Notes: generated from the sequence alone by a model not told the origin. A stretch of 64,000 bases of DNA from Symbiodinium natans (GCA_905221605.1 CAJNDS010002121.1:207501-271500), one strand, 5' to 3'; numbered from the stretch's first letter, positions 10,911 through 21,354 are shown. Numbers and translations: made by a program.

Positions 10911-10988
10911 TAAACCCTAAACCCTAAACCCTAAACCCTAAACCCTAAACCCTAAACCCTAAACCCTAAACCCTAAACCCTAAACCCT
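10911..10988. repeat. ITS array in LSM14 intron 1
   Basis: Eleven perfect CCCTAAA units inside the 607-bp intron between exons 1 and 2. This is direct evidence that ITS lies within a transcribed gene. Confidence 0.95.
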
Positions 10989-11217
10989 GCTGCGTCGTGA
11001 TACACCGATCCTACCCCCCTTGCTCCGGTCGGCGTCACAGCGTCGGCGTACCGGCGAAGGTCCGCAGAGGCGCACCAGGTATAGGGTTTAGGGTTCAGGG
11101 TTTAGGGTTTAGGGTTTAGGGTTATCTGGGCTTTAGGGCTTCCGGGGTCTAGGTCTTAGGGTCGGAAGGGTTCTGGGCTTGGGGTTGAGTATCCCGACTT
11201 CGTGCCAGCAGATCCAG

Positions 11218-11296
11218 GTACATCGGCAGCAAGATCAGCCTAGTCTCAATGTCGGAAATCCGATATGAGGGAGTTTTGTACAACATCAACACCGAG
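11218..11296 (+). CDS. LSM14: LSM14/Scd6-like protein, exon 2 (LSm domain)
   Basis: After the acceptor GATCCAG the frame reads [20 protein letters not shown] then YNINTE, the signature Sm1-like half of the LSM14 LSm domain. It ends ACCGAG before GAGCGAAG, a GA-type donor. The hexamer GAGGAG occurs at both splice borders, a pattern reported for dinoflagellate introns. Homology is by eye but nearly residue-for-residue. Confidence 0.9.
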
Positions 11297-12171
11297 GAGC
11301 GAAGCGGCGTTTCTTAGAATTTAGGGTTTAGGGTTTAGGGTTTAGCGTTTAGGGTTTAGGGTTTAGGGTTTAGGGTAGCGTGCAGCGTTTGTGGAGGGAC
11401 CGCTGTTCCGGTACGCTCAAGCTCTGAACCCAAAAGCTTCAACCCCTAAACCCTGAAACCCTCAACCCGTGCCCATCTCGACGGGGGATATTCCCTCAGT
11501 CCTTCTCTGTCTTCTTGCCTTCAACTACTGTTTGCTTCAGGACCCCCGAAAATACAAGATCACAATCCCTATGCCATTACCCTTATAAGGAAGGATATGT
11601 TCAACTTTTTGGACTCCCAAGTGTTGGGCCTCTTGCATCATGAGGCCCAGAATTAAACTCCCCAGACCCGGACTTAGATGTGAGTTTCCAGGCTTTTAGG
11701 GTTTAGGGATACTGGGTTGAGTCAGTTTCGCGTTGAGGTGCTAACGTTGGGAGTGATATATGTGTTTCCCCTAGACCCTAAACCCTAAACCCTAAACCAT
11801 AAAACCGGAACTTCCCACATCCTTTAGAGGGCGTTTGACGCGAAGCCATGGACTGCGTTTGCTGACAGAGATGGTTCGATTGGGTTTGGATTCTATACTT
11901 AGGGTTGAGGGTCGAGGGCTAGGGTTTAGGGTTTAGGGTTTCGGGTTTAGGGTTTAGGGTTTAGGCCCCCACCTTAACTTCCCTCCTCCGGTTAAGGCCC
12001 AACGTTGGGGGTAGGCTAGGCGGATCTGGCATAGGCCCTCAACCCAAAACCCAAAACCCCAAACCCTACACCACGAACCCTAAACCCTAAACCCCAAAAT
12101 CCTAAACCCTAAAACCTAAACCCTAAACCCTGAATCTGTGACGCGCTTTTAGCCTCCCTGGGAGCTGTGAG

Positions 12172-12240
12172 GAGTCGACCATTGCCCTGCAGTCCGTGAG
12201 GTGTTTTGGCACAGAGGGGCGAAAGATGTCCGGGGGCCCG
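12172..12240 (+). CDS. LSM14: LSM14/Scd6-like protein, exon 3 (LSm domain end)
   Basis: Follows acceptor GCTGTGAG. Reads ESTIALQSVRCFGTEGRKMS, matching the family's TVAL..VRSFGTEGR strand, and ends GGCCCG before a GT donor (GTACAC). Phase 0 joins to exon 4. The 875-bp upstream intron holds several ITS tracts. Confidence 0.9.
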
Positions 12241-12471
12241 GTACACTGAGCCCTGAAAGTTTAGGGTCTAGGGTTTAGGGTCTAGGGTTTAGGGTCTAGG
12301 GTTTAGGGTTCAGGGTTTAGGGTTTGGGGTTTAGGGTTTAGGGTTTAGGGCTCGTAGGGTTCGGACAGAGGAGGACAAGGCTGCTGAAACACTTCACCAG
12401 GACATGTTGGGTCAATTTAGTCATGACGTGGGGTTTGGATTTAGGGCCACTAAGCCTCAAACCCTGAACCC

Positions 12472-12660
12472 TAAACCCCTAAACCCCTAAACCCCTAAAC
12501 CCCTAAACCCCTAAACCCCTAAACCCCTAAACCCCTAAACCCCTAAACCCCTAAACCCCTTAACCCCTAAACCCCTAAACCCCTAAACCCCTAAACCCCT
12601 AAACCCCTAAACCCCTAAACCCCTAAACCCCTAAACCCCTAAACCCCTAAACCCCTAAAC
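12472..12660. repeat. Pure octamer array, (CCCCTAAA)n
   Basis: About 23 copies of an eight-base variant of the telomere unit, with essentially one mismatch. It lies in LSM14 intron 3. The local purity suggests amplification of one variant unit rather than decay of heptamers. Confidence 0.95.
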
Positions 12661-12764
12661 CGAAACCTCCTAAACCCTTCATCCCCGAAAGTCTCAAGGA
12701 CCAACAAGATCCCGAGTTCTTGTTAAACAGGAACCGAAGGTTCCACCATGGGGTTTAAGGGTTT

Positions 12765-12880
12765 GTTCCCCCTTATACCCCACAGGCCTTAATAAATATT
12801 ATATGGTAGGCCTTAATAAATATTATATGGTAGCCCTATTATGATAATCCCTATTTAAGGAGTCTTAGTATAAGGGGAAC
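12765..12880. mobile_element. MITE, GTTCCCCTTATAC family
   Basis: The ends GTTCCCCCTTATAC and GTATAAGGGGAAC are inverted repeats. A second copy of this family lies at 54116-54213. The body contains an exact tandem 24-mer (GGCCTTAATAAATATTATAT.. at about 12785-12833). Confidence 0.55.
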
Positions 12881-13084
12881 ATCGCAAGTTTAGAAAGGTT
12901 GTGGAAAGGTGCCATTAGAGAGTAATTGTACCACAATAAGGTTTAGGGGTGTCAGGTATTTTATACTATGAGGCCCTAAGCCCTAAACTCTAAACCCCGA
13001 ACCCTAAACAACCACCCCACGGTCGAAAAGAGGCGGATATGTGAGCCTTGAGGACATAAGCCTCGGCCCTGAACTCTACAACCC

Positions 13085-13510
13085 TAAACCCTAAGCCAAT
13101 AGAAGCATGCGAGCATTGTGCTTGCAAATGGGGGGGGGGGGTGGGCTGCACCCCCCCAACACCCAGGAGCGACTGCCACCGCAAACGTCGAACCTCATAA
13201 ATGACACGTTGGGCCATGTCTGAATGCACTGTTTCAGTGCATGTCCATTGCCTGCAGGACATCTCCCAGCGCCTCGCGTTGCTGAAGCAAGCCCGCTCCC
13301 AGATGAAAGCGCACATGCGTGGGATGCCCGTGAAGTTCGCAAGCTGAAGAAGAAGAGGTGCCACTTGCAAGCAGCTGCTAAGCAGTCCGCCTCGTGTGAT
13401 TCAAGCACGAGAAGAAGGCGGAAAAAGCGACCGAGGTTTGCACCAACCTCAGCCACGCCCTCCGCGTCGCTCTGACACACGTCTTGGGCTCGCCACCACA
13501 GCATCACTGA
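13085..13510 (+). other. ITS-free island in LSM14 intron 3
   Basis: A CCTGCAG site at 13251-13257 is followed by a frame with ISQRLALLKQARSQMKAHMR. After a one-base shift near 13330 comes a basic segment with EVRKLKKKRCHLQAAAKQ. Two frames together look coding, so this may be a broken or nested exon. LSM14 homologues need no extra sequence here. Confidence 0.3.
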
Positions 13511-13892
13511 AACTCGAGGGGAAGCAGTGTGGCTGATGGCCTGGCTGGGCCAGGAGACGGGTTTAGGGTTTAGATTGGTTTAGGGTTTAGGGTTTCAGGT
13601 TTAGGGTTTAGGGTTTAGGGTTTAGGGTTTAGGGTTTAAGGCTAAACCGGGGGTAGTGACGTGTGCTGTCTGAGCTCAGATCCGATTCTTGGGCGCCAGC
13701 CAAGAGGTTCAAGAGGGGCCTGACCCGACTTGCGCTCCATCGTTTTGTGCCCAGCTGGCCTTCAACCCTAAACCCTAAACCCTAAACCATAACATCTCAA
13801 CCCTAATGAGTTAGTAGGGTTAACCCTAAACCCTCGTTCAGGTTTATAAGCCCTCTAGCACTAAACACTCTAATCGCTGCGCGAGGCCAGAG

Positions 13893-13940
13893 GTACCTCC
13901 CTCCAACGAAGTCTACGACTTCATCATCTTTAGGGGTCAG
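13893..13940 (+). CDS. LSM14: LSM14/Scd6-like protein, exon 4
   Basis: Follows GGCCAGAG. Reads VPPSNEVYDFIIFRGQ, the linker and start of the family's conserved FEYIIFRGSDIKDL segment. It ends GGTCAG before GAGCTG, again a GA donor. Phase 0 on both sides. Confidence 0.88.
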
Positions 13941-14636
13941 GAGCTGCGTGCTGTAGGATCTGTTTAGGGCTGAGGGTTTAGGGGTTAGGGTTTAGGATTT
14001 AGGGCTTAGGGATTCAGAGTTTAGGGCTTAGGTTTAGGTTGAGAATTTAGAACTGAGTTGCTAAGATGTCCTAAGGGTAATGATTGGCCAGAGAGGTGGG
14101 CATGGATTAGGGGCCCACGTACCCCTCGAGTCCATACTTGGCACGAAGTAGCTACTATATGCTGAGTTCTCTTTATGAGGGGGCCTTTGTTGGGAACCCT
14201 AACGATTCGGGGCCGCCTTAGAATAGGAACCCCAAAAAAGACCCTTAATTCAGAGAACTCACCATATAGAAACCGGTTGGCAACTTCTGCCATGGAAAGG
14301 CTGTCGACGGAGTTTGCCAGGGCAAGTTTGGTTTAGGGTTTTAGGGTTCAGGGTTTAGGGTTCAGGGTTCAGGGTTTAGGGATTAGGGTTTAGGGTTTAG
14401 AGTTTAGGGTTCAGTGTTCAGGGTGTAGGGTGTAGGGTCTATGGTGAACTCAGGACTGGGTTAGGGGGCTTCGGTGTGTTTAAGAACGATGTTGCAAGCA
14501 AGCGCCTTTAGTCTCTTCCCAACCCCAGACTGGAGCTTGAGGAGTTCTAGGTGGGTTTGGGTTTCGGCCTAAATTGCTTAGCGAAATGTAACCCTAAGAG
14601 TTTAGGGTTTAGGGTTCAGGGCCGTTTAGGGTTTCG

Positions 14637-14815
14637 GGTTACCCTGTACACAAATAGGGAAGACTCGGGCCTTAAAGTACTTCCTATGCAGGACTTTGGG
14701 GAGGGTTTAGGGTTTAGGGTTTAGGGTTTAGGGTTTAGGGTTTAGGGTTTAGGGTTTAGGGTTTAGGGTTTAGGGTTTAGGGCCCAAGCATATAGTAATG
14801 AGGTACATGGATCCT
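14637..14815. mobile_element. MITE, GGTACATGGACCCTTAG family, split by ITS
   Basis: The left part (CGGGCCTTAAAGTACTTCCT..GGACTTTGGGG) and right part (GGCCCAAGCATATAGTAATG..GGTACATGG) match the continuous element at 23963-24084. Between them sit about ten TTTAGGG units at 14703-14782. The array lies exactly where the other copy reads GGGGCCCAAG, so ITS entered or grew inside the MITE. Located in LSM14 intron 4. Confidence 0.65.
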
Positions 14816-15041
14816 GACAAGGAAGAGGCTTCGAGCCTCCGAAGATGGCGCGGGGTTGACCATGCTGTCTGATGGCCCTTCTCAATCGGCCATAGCTGCA
14901 CATCGCGCGTCTCGCGAAGCATTCGACAAACGCACAACCTCTGAACCCCAAAACCCATATAACCCTAAACCCTGCACCGTGCACCGTGCACCCTAAACCC
15001 TAAACCCTAAACCCTAAACCCTAAACCCTAAACCCTTACAG

Positions 15042-15107
15042 GACATTAAGGACCTCACGGTCCTGGAATCTGGGAGCAGTCCGGCCGTTGCGCCCTCAGC
15101 CTCTACG
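15042..15107 (+). CDS. LSM14: LSM14/Scd6-like protein, exon 5
   Basis: Acceptor CCTTACAG. Reads DIKDLTVLESGSSPAVAPSA, continuing exon 4 to complete the IIFRGQDIKDLTV segment. The donor is ambiguous: GA after ACG at 15107 (phase 0), or GT at 15113. Confidence 0.88.
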
Positions 15108-15133
15108 GACTGGTCTAGGGCTCAGAATCATAG

Positions 15134-15243
15134 GCTTAGTAGCCCGGCAGTACCTGCCCTTTTTTGGTTATGGGTTCCCTTAGAACGTAGCCAACCAAAA
15201 ACCAGGGGTGCCCTTATTGTAATATGGCTACTGGGCTACTAAG
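15134..15243. mobile_element. MITE, CTTAGTAGCCC ends, intact copy
   Basis: Perfect 11-bp ends CTTAGTAGCCC and GGGCTACTAAG with further imperfect pairing inward, 110 bp, no ITS inside. It is the compact reference copy for the family at 3162, 20905, 34698 and 62078. No clear target duplication. Confidence 0.7.
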
Positions 15244-15433
15244 GAGGTCTAGGGAGTTCCTTTGCGGTTGTAGCTTGTAAGAGGCGAAATGAAGCACGTG
15301 TTTGCATGAGGCCAAATCAAAAGTCACATGAAAACCCACACAACATGCTAAACTCACCCTTTGTTTCTGGTCGTCATCAAAGACGGGTGTCTGTAACAAG
15401 GGGCCTTAGACTCCGACACCCTGAACCCTAAAG

Positions 15434-15534
15434 CCCTAAGGGTCCCACATCGTTACTATATTTTGGTGCCCCAAAGTCCCAGTATAGGAAGTCTTTAAGG
15501 CCCGAGTATTACTTAGGTACATGGACCCTTAGGG
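15434..15534. mobile_element. MITE, CCCTAAGGGTCC ends
   Basis: The 101-bp unit begins CCCTAAGGGTCC and ends GGACCCTTAGGG (perfect inverted ends), with a GTACATG motif near the right end and internal CCCCAAAGTCCC. It is a compact member of the GGTACATGGACCCTTAG family. Confidence 0.7.
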
Positions 15535-15944
15535 TATGCTCGTTCACTTCATACCAAGTCTTTTTTGTTCCATTGCAACGGTGCACAAGCTAAAGAGCGA
15601 AGCACGTTTAGGGTTTGGCGTTTAGGGTGTAGGGTTTGGGGTTTAGGGTTTAGGGGCAAAACCTTAAACCCTAAACTCTACACCCTAACGAAGAACGAGG
15701 CCATTCACAAGATTCGGAACCGTCTGGGGTTTGTGCTTGCATCGTTACAAAAATGGTTTAGAGTTTAGGGCTTACGGTTTAGGGTGAGGAGTTTGGTTTC
15801 TTACCTAGAGTTTGGTGTTTGGGGCTTTCGTGCTTAGGGTTGGAGGGCTGTAGGGATTCAGAGTTAAGGGTTTAGGGTCCAGGGTTTCGGGGGAGTTTTT
15901 CTGAGTGCCGGATTTTGTGTGTTTCGGGTTTGGGCCCAGCTGAG

Positions 15945-16002
15945 ATCAACGACCCAGCGATCCTCTCAGTCAACAAGCCTCTCAGCCGACCGTTCTACAG
16001 GG
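15945..16002 (+). CDS. LSM14: LSM14/Scd6-like protein, probable exon 6
   Basis: Reads INDPAILSVNKPLSRPFYR. A DPAI motif follows the DIKDL segment in LSM14 homologues. Acceptor GCTGAG or CCCAG; donor probably GT after AGGGG (16002). The phase agrees with exon 5 only if the GA donor at 15108 is used. Confidence 0.6.
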
Positions 16003-17392
16003 GGTTGATTTGGGTGCCCCCCCCCCCCCCCCCCCAAAGAACCCTAAACCCTGAACCCTAAACTCTAAACCCTAAACCCCATATTGGTACCCTCGACACC
16101 AAACTCTGGGTTCAGGATTGAGGGTATTGCCTAAACTAGGGTTACCCCGTTTATACCCCCAATAGAAGGGACCCCCAAAAAGGGTACCCTAAACCCTAAA
16201 CCCTCTTTTCGGAAACCGCCATCTAGGGTTTAGGGTTTAAGGCGTAGGCTTCTGGCCTGGGAGGCCAGAGCGTGGCAAGAGTTTTGGGGTTTCGGATTTT
16301 AGGGTTTAGGGTTTAGGGTTTGGCACTTAAGGTTTATTGCTCTAAAACACCATACGTCTTATGGCTACAGTGGGCTCAGTTCTCTGAGGGGCCATCAGAA
16401 TTCTCCTGTTGTCTAAAGGGGGCTGCAAGAAATCTACTTGCTGAACCGTAAAACCCTGGCCCTAAACCCTTAAACCCTTAAACCCTTCAACCCTAAAACC
16501 CTTAAACCCTTAAACCCTTAAACCCTTAAACCCTAAGATCTCAGCCCTGAGTCTTAAAGACACGGTTGAACTTCCAGAAGCCCTAAACCCTAAATCCTAA
16601 GCCTTAAACAACCCCAAACCCTAAACCCTAAACCCTAACCCACAAATCACCCTACACCCTAACTCCTTAGCCTTACTGCGCCCTGAATTCAAGGGGGTTT
16701 GGGAGGTTCGGGGCACGCTTCGGGTGGAGGACTCATCCCACTATCTTGTGGCTACCCTTCGGTTTTGGGGTCTAGGGTTTAGGGTTTTAGGATAATGGGT
16801 TTAGGGTTTAGGGTTTAGGGTTTAGGGTTTAGGGTTTAGGGTTTTGATTGACAGAGAATCGAGGGTGGTAGGGTTTACTGTTAGGGTTTTAGATACTGAG
16901 TTCAACAGCGGAAGCCTTAAGCTTAGGCTCTTAAACCCAGAGCCCAAAGCTTCAAACCCCAAACCCTAAACCCTAGACCTCAAACCTTAATCCCCGGACT
17001 CTAAGCCCTCGTGGCCTCCCAAACCCTAAACCCTAAGCCCTAAACCCTAAACCCTAAATCCTAAACCCTACACCCTACACCCTAAACCCTAGGCATGCCG
17101 TCCCTTCTGTTCCATGCTGCCAAGGTCTAAGGCTGCGATTTTCCAGGAACACTTTAAACTTTAGGCCTCAAACCCTAAACCCTAAACCCTAAACCCTAAA
17201 CCCTAAACCCGCCCTTTTTGAAGTCACAAACCTTAGACTTCCTGAATTGCTACGATATGGGCCCTAAACCCGAAAAAGTCTAAGCCCTAAACCCCTAACC
17301 CCTAAACCCCTAAAACCCAAAACCCCACATACCCCAATTTCTGGAATTCTGGGAGCCCAAAGAATATCCCCGAACCCTAAACCCTAAACCTT

Positions 17393-17575
17393 ATAAACCC
17401 TATAAACCCTATAAACCCTGTAAACCCTGTAAACCCTATAAACCCTATAAACCCTATAAACCCTATAAACCCCATAAACCCTATAAACCCTATAAACCCT
17501 ATAAACCCCATAAACCCTATAAACCCTATAAACCCTATAAACCCTAAACCCTATAAACCCTTAACCCTATAAACC
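17393..17575. repeat. Nonamer array, (CCCTATAAA)n
   Basis: About 19 copies of a nine-base variant of the telomere unit (CCCTATAAA, with CCCTGTAAA and CCCCATAAA interspersed). It is locally homogeneous and distinct from all neighbouring arrays. Confidence 0.93.
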
Positions 17576-17924
17576 CTAATCTCTGGAATGAAGGGAGCCC
17601 CAAGAATTTGCCAGGCCGCCCGCCGGGGCCAAAGCCGGCGAAGGGCCAAAGGCGTCCCTTTTTCCCCCGGTGCCCAAGTTTAGCGATGCTGGGAGGACTC
17701 TTAGTAAGGATCCTGAGTCCTACACCCTAAACCCCAAACCCCAAACCCTAAACCGTAAACCCCTAAACCCTAAACCCTAAACCCTAAACCCTAAACCCTA
17801 AACCCTAAACCCTAAACCCTAAACCCTAAATAAACCCTAAACCCTAAACCCTAAACCCTAAACCCTAAACCCTAAACCGCAGCCCCCTTGGCCCAACATA
17901 GCTCCAAACACTAGGGTCCCTTTC

Positions 17925-19400
17925 ATGTCGATTTCAGTCCATGTGCACCTCCTGAGCGGCGCAAGCGTGACTTTGGCGACGGAGCCAGAAGAGTCCGTCA
18001 CCTGCCTGTGCCAAAGAGCCCAGCGTGCACTACGAGTTGGCAAGGGAAGGCTGCTGACTTCTGGTGAGACGCTGGCCGGAGGCACAGTGAAGCGAGCGCG
18101 TTTACAAGATAATGACGTGCTGACCCTGCATGTCGGACAGGTTCAAATCAGAGCTTCACAAGGCGGCAGCTGCTCTTCTGCCTGCGCCTGTGCTGCTCTC
18201 CTGGGTGATGGATCTGTAGTGACCTGGGGCAATGCTGACTTTGGAGGCGACAGCGGTGCCGTACAAGATCAGCTCAAGAACGTGCAGCAGGTGCAATCTA
18301 CTACAAAGGCGTTCGCTGCGATTCTGGCTGATGGATCGGTGGTGACCTGGGGCGATGCTGACTTTGGAGGCGACAGCAGTGCTGTGCAAGATCAGCTCAA
18401 GAACGTGCTGCAGGTGCAAGCTTCTACAAAGGCGTTTTCTGCGATTTTGGCTGATGGATCTGTCGTGACCTGGGGCGATGCTGACCTCGGAGGCGACAGC
18501 AGTGCAGTACAAGATCAGCTCAAGAATGTGCAGCAGGTGCAAGCTTCTCGTGATTCGTTTGCTGCGATTTTGGCTGATGGATCTGTGGTGACCTGGGGCG
18601 ATGCTGACTTTGGAGGCGACAGCAGTGCTGTACAAGTTCAGCTCAAAAACGTGCAGCAGGTGCAAGCTTCTGATGGCGCGTTTGCGGCGATTGTGGCTGA
18701 TGGATCTGTGGTGACCTGGGGCCATTCTGACTTTGGAGGCGACAGCAGTGCTGTACAAGATCAGCTCAAGAACGTGAAGCAGGTGCAAGCTTCAATTGAT
18801 GCGTTTGCTGCGATTTTGGCTGATGGTTCTGTGGTGACCTGGGGGGATGCTGAATACGCAGGCGACAGCAGTGCTGTACAAGATCAGCTCAAGAACGTGC
18901 TGCAGGTGCAAGCTGCTTCAGAGGCGCTTGCTGCGATTTTGGCTGATGGATCTGTCGTGACTTGGGGCGATGCTTGCTTCGGAGGCGACAGCAGTGCTGT
19001 ACAAGATCAGCTCAAGAACGTGCAGCAGGTGCAAGCTTCTCACGGGGCGTTCGCTGCGATTTTGGCTGATGGATCTGTGTTGACCTGGGGCCATGCTGGC
19101 TTTGGAGGCGACAGCAGTGCTGTACAAGATCAGCTCAAGAACGTGCAGCAGGTGCAAGCTTCTTATGGCGCGTTTGCTGCGATGTTGGCTGACGGATCTG
19201 TGGTGACTTGGGGCCCTGCTTTCTTCGGAGGCGACAGCAGTGCTGTACAAGATCAGCTCAAGAACGTGCAGCACGTGCAAGATTCTCATGGAGCGTTTGC
19301 TGCGATTTCGGCTACCGGATCTGTGGTGACCTGGGGCACTGCTGCATACGGAGGCGACAGCAGTGCCGTACAAGATCAGCTGTACTATCCTGCATCTTAA
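17925..19400 (+). CDS. Ubiquitin-like plus RCC1-like repeat protein
   Basis: Intact 491-codon intronless gene with ATG start and TAA stop. Residues about 1-72 resemble a ubiquitin-like fold (SISVHVHLLSG.. ending DNDVLTLHV). From about residue 94 there are ten repeats of 41 residues with the core DGSVVTWG.ADFGGDSSAVQ and QLKNVQQVQAS. This is the RCC1-like beta-propeller-type repeat common in dinoflagellate proteins often annotated HERC-like. No HECT ligase domain follows, so catalytic function is unlikely; a binding or scaffold role is inference. Strong DNA-level similarity between repeats implies recent unit duplication or gene conversion. Confidence 0.85.
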   Translation: MSISVHVHLLSGASVTLATEPEESVTCLCQRAQRALRVGKGRLLTSGETLAGGTVKRARLQDNDVLTLHVGQVQIRASQGGSCSSACACAALLGDGSVVTWGNADFGGDSGAVQDQLKNVQQVQSTTKAFAAILADGSVVTWGDADFGGDSSAVQDQLKNVLQVQASTKAFSAILADGSVVTWGDADLGGDSSAVQDQLKNVQQVQASRDSFAAILADGSVVTWGDADFGGDSSAVQVQLKNVQQVQASDGAFAAIVADGSVVTWGHSDFGGDSSAVQDQLKNVKQVQASIDAFAAILADGSVVTWGDAEYAGDSSAVQDQLKNVLQVQAASEALAAILADGSVVTWGDACFGGDSSAVQDQLKNVQQVQASHGAFAAILADGSVLTWGHAGFGGDSSAVQDQLKNVQQVQASYGAFAAMLADGSVVTWGPAFFGGDSSAVQDQLKNVQHVQDSHGAFAAISATGSVVTWGTAAYGGDSSAVQDQLYYPAS

Positions 19401-20140
19401 ATCCAGGTCATCCCGAAGCTACAGATACTTGTTCTGAGGGTTTAGGGTATGTCGGCTTTCCCGAGAGCGGGCGTTGCTGAAAATCACAGGAGCCACTAGC
19501 AACTGCCAAGGTTTTCCTCTCATTGAACCTTTTACGATTCAAGTCTAATTCACAGCCCTAAACCCTAAACTACCAAGAAAAGCCCATTCTAGTCAGACTG
19601 GCCCATATACTAACCAGGCCATGCCCCAAACCCGAATATCCAGGGTTCAGGGTTAGGGCTTTAGGGGTTAGGGTTTAGGGTTTAGGATTTTGGGGTCTTG
19701 CCCCTTATCCCCGGCTTTCACGCAGAGTTCGGGTGTTGGGCTAATCAGGGTTTAGGGCTGAAGGGCTAAGGGTTTGGGAGGGGGAGCTGCAGACACTTGT
19801 TTGTTTGGGATTTTGTTTTTATAGTCCATACGGTTCTAATACATGCTTATTAGCATCTTATGAGGGGATCCTACTCTGGTTTTCACCGCTATGTACAGTG
19901 CTTCTGAGGCTTGATCTAAGAACCAGAAGAGACGAACAGGTTCCAACCCGAAACAGTAGCTACATGCTTTCAGTAATTTCTTGCACAGTAATTCATCATC
20001 TCAGATCCCTATGTGTGTATATATATGTATTTATGTCATGACATTCAACAAAGATTAGTAAGGGACCTGATGAGCATGTGCCTGGGTAGACGGTTGGACG
20101 TGTCCCTCTACATATTCTGAATAGGTCGAGGTGCTTTAAG
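19401..20140. other. 3' flank of the RCC1-like gene
   Basis: Degenerate ITS, then 19800-20060 of T-rich unique sequence with a TATATG microsatellite near 20020. No polyadenylation signal can be assigned and no exon is evident. Confidence 0.5.
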
Positions 20141-20277
20141 CCTAAGGATGCATGTACCCATATAGTATATTCTTGGGCCCTAAAGCTAGTATAGAGGGTT
20201 TAGGGTTTAGGGTTTAGGGTTTAGGGGAACCCCTTTACGGCCCAAGTATATACTATACGGGTAAATGGATCCTTATG
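20141..20277. mobile_element. MITE with central ITS, CCTAAGGATGCATGTACCC ends
   Basis: The left arm (CCTAAGG.TGCATGTACCCATATAGTATAT..TTGGGCCCTAAAG) and right arm (its imperfect complement ending ATGGATCCTTATG) pair over about 45 bp. The loop contains four TTTAGGG units. Same family as 23963-24084. Confidence 0.65.
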
Positions 20278-20755
20278 ATCAGCTTGAAAAAGCCCTTGCA
20301 GGTTCCCCCTGTCCAGTAGCGTCCCGTGGCCCACCGCCAAGAATCCTCGCAGACCAAACCCTAAACCCTAAACCCTAAACCCTAAACCCTAAACCCTAAA
20401 CCCTAAACCCTAAACCCTAAACCCGCTTGGCACCCCCAGCGAGAGCCCAACTCCCGAGGGTTCTTGGCAAAATGTCAAAGCGAGGCACCTTTCTTTTGGG
20501 GGGTGCCAGGTTGCTGCGAAAAACTCGTTTTCCAGGGCTCATCCTGGTTTCTACAAGGGGATAGAGGCCCGAAAATATTAGAAGCGACAAAGAAGTAGAA
20601 GGGGGACCCAGACTTTCGGGTGGGTTTGAGGTGCGTTTCTTAGTAGCTGAGTAGGTAACCTGTAACCTTTTGGGGTATATATAATCCTACCATAACTGAA
20701 AGGTCAACCATTTTTTTGGCCCAGGGTGTGTTCAGGGTTTAGGGTTTAGGGCTTA

Positions 20756-20873
20756 GGGCTTTAGGGTTTTAGGGTTTTAGGGTTTTAGGGTTTTAGGGTT
20801 TTAGGGTTTTAGGGTTTTAGGGTTTTAGGGTTTTAGGGTTTTAGGGTTTTAGGGTTTTAGGGTTTTAGGGTTT
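20756..20873. repeat. Pure octamer array, (TTTTAGGG)n
   Basis: About 14 perfect copies of an eight-base unit with one extra T. A clean local expansion of one variant. Confidence 0.95.
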
Positions 20874-20904
20874 TAATCTGGGTTTAGATCTGGGTTTTGG
20901 GTCC

Positions 20905-21025
20905 CTTGAGCCCGGCCTTCCCTTATTCGAAAGCAACCAACCCCTCGCAAGGGTTGTTTAGGGTTTAGGGTTTAGGTTTTAGGGTTTAGGGTGGTTCCTT
21001 TATTGTGATATGGGTATTGGACGAC
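20905..21025. mobile_element. Decayed CTTGGTAG-family MITE with ITS inside
   Basis: CTTGAGCCCGG..CAACCAACCCC on the left and GGTTCCTTTATTGTGATATGG..TTGG on the right align with 15134-15243. ITS occupies the position between them. Confidence 0.45.
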
Positions 21026-21306
21026 CTAACTTCAACAACCCTCTATGACGCCACGTTGCCTTAAGTGCTTACTTTCTAGGGTCGTGCGATTCTTTGAGTG
21101 TGACGCCTATAAACCCTAAACCCTACCCTTTGGGGGATTGAGGTTGCCCCTGCGCTCAACCCACGCACAGGGCGCCGACAAGGGCTCGATGGGAAAGGCC
21201 CTGTTGAGTGCTGCGGATGGGGCTTAAGGGTTAAGGGTTTGGAGTGTAAGTTTTCATTCGCAAAGGATAGCACGACAATAGGTCTGTGACTCGACCGTTT
21301 CTTCAG

Positions 21307-21354
21307 CAACGCATTCCTGGCACATGGATTGGGAGTACACGCCTCTCTCAAGCC
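21307..21354 (+). CDS. Candidate terminal exon, unknown gene
   Basis: The acceptor cgaccgtttcttcag is one of the stronger ones in the window. The frame QRIPGTWIGSTRLSQA ends in TGA (21355-21357). No family recognised. Confidence 0.3.

Noticed and set aside
12472-12660. CRISPR array
   Set aside because: No unique spacers between repeats; it is a simple tandem octamer.
18156-19373. Minus-strand frames opposite the RCC1-like gene
   Set aside because: Shadows of the 123-bp coding repeat; periodic Ser/His/Arg pattern with no domain.
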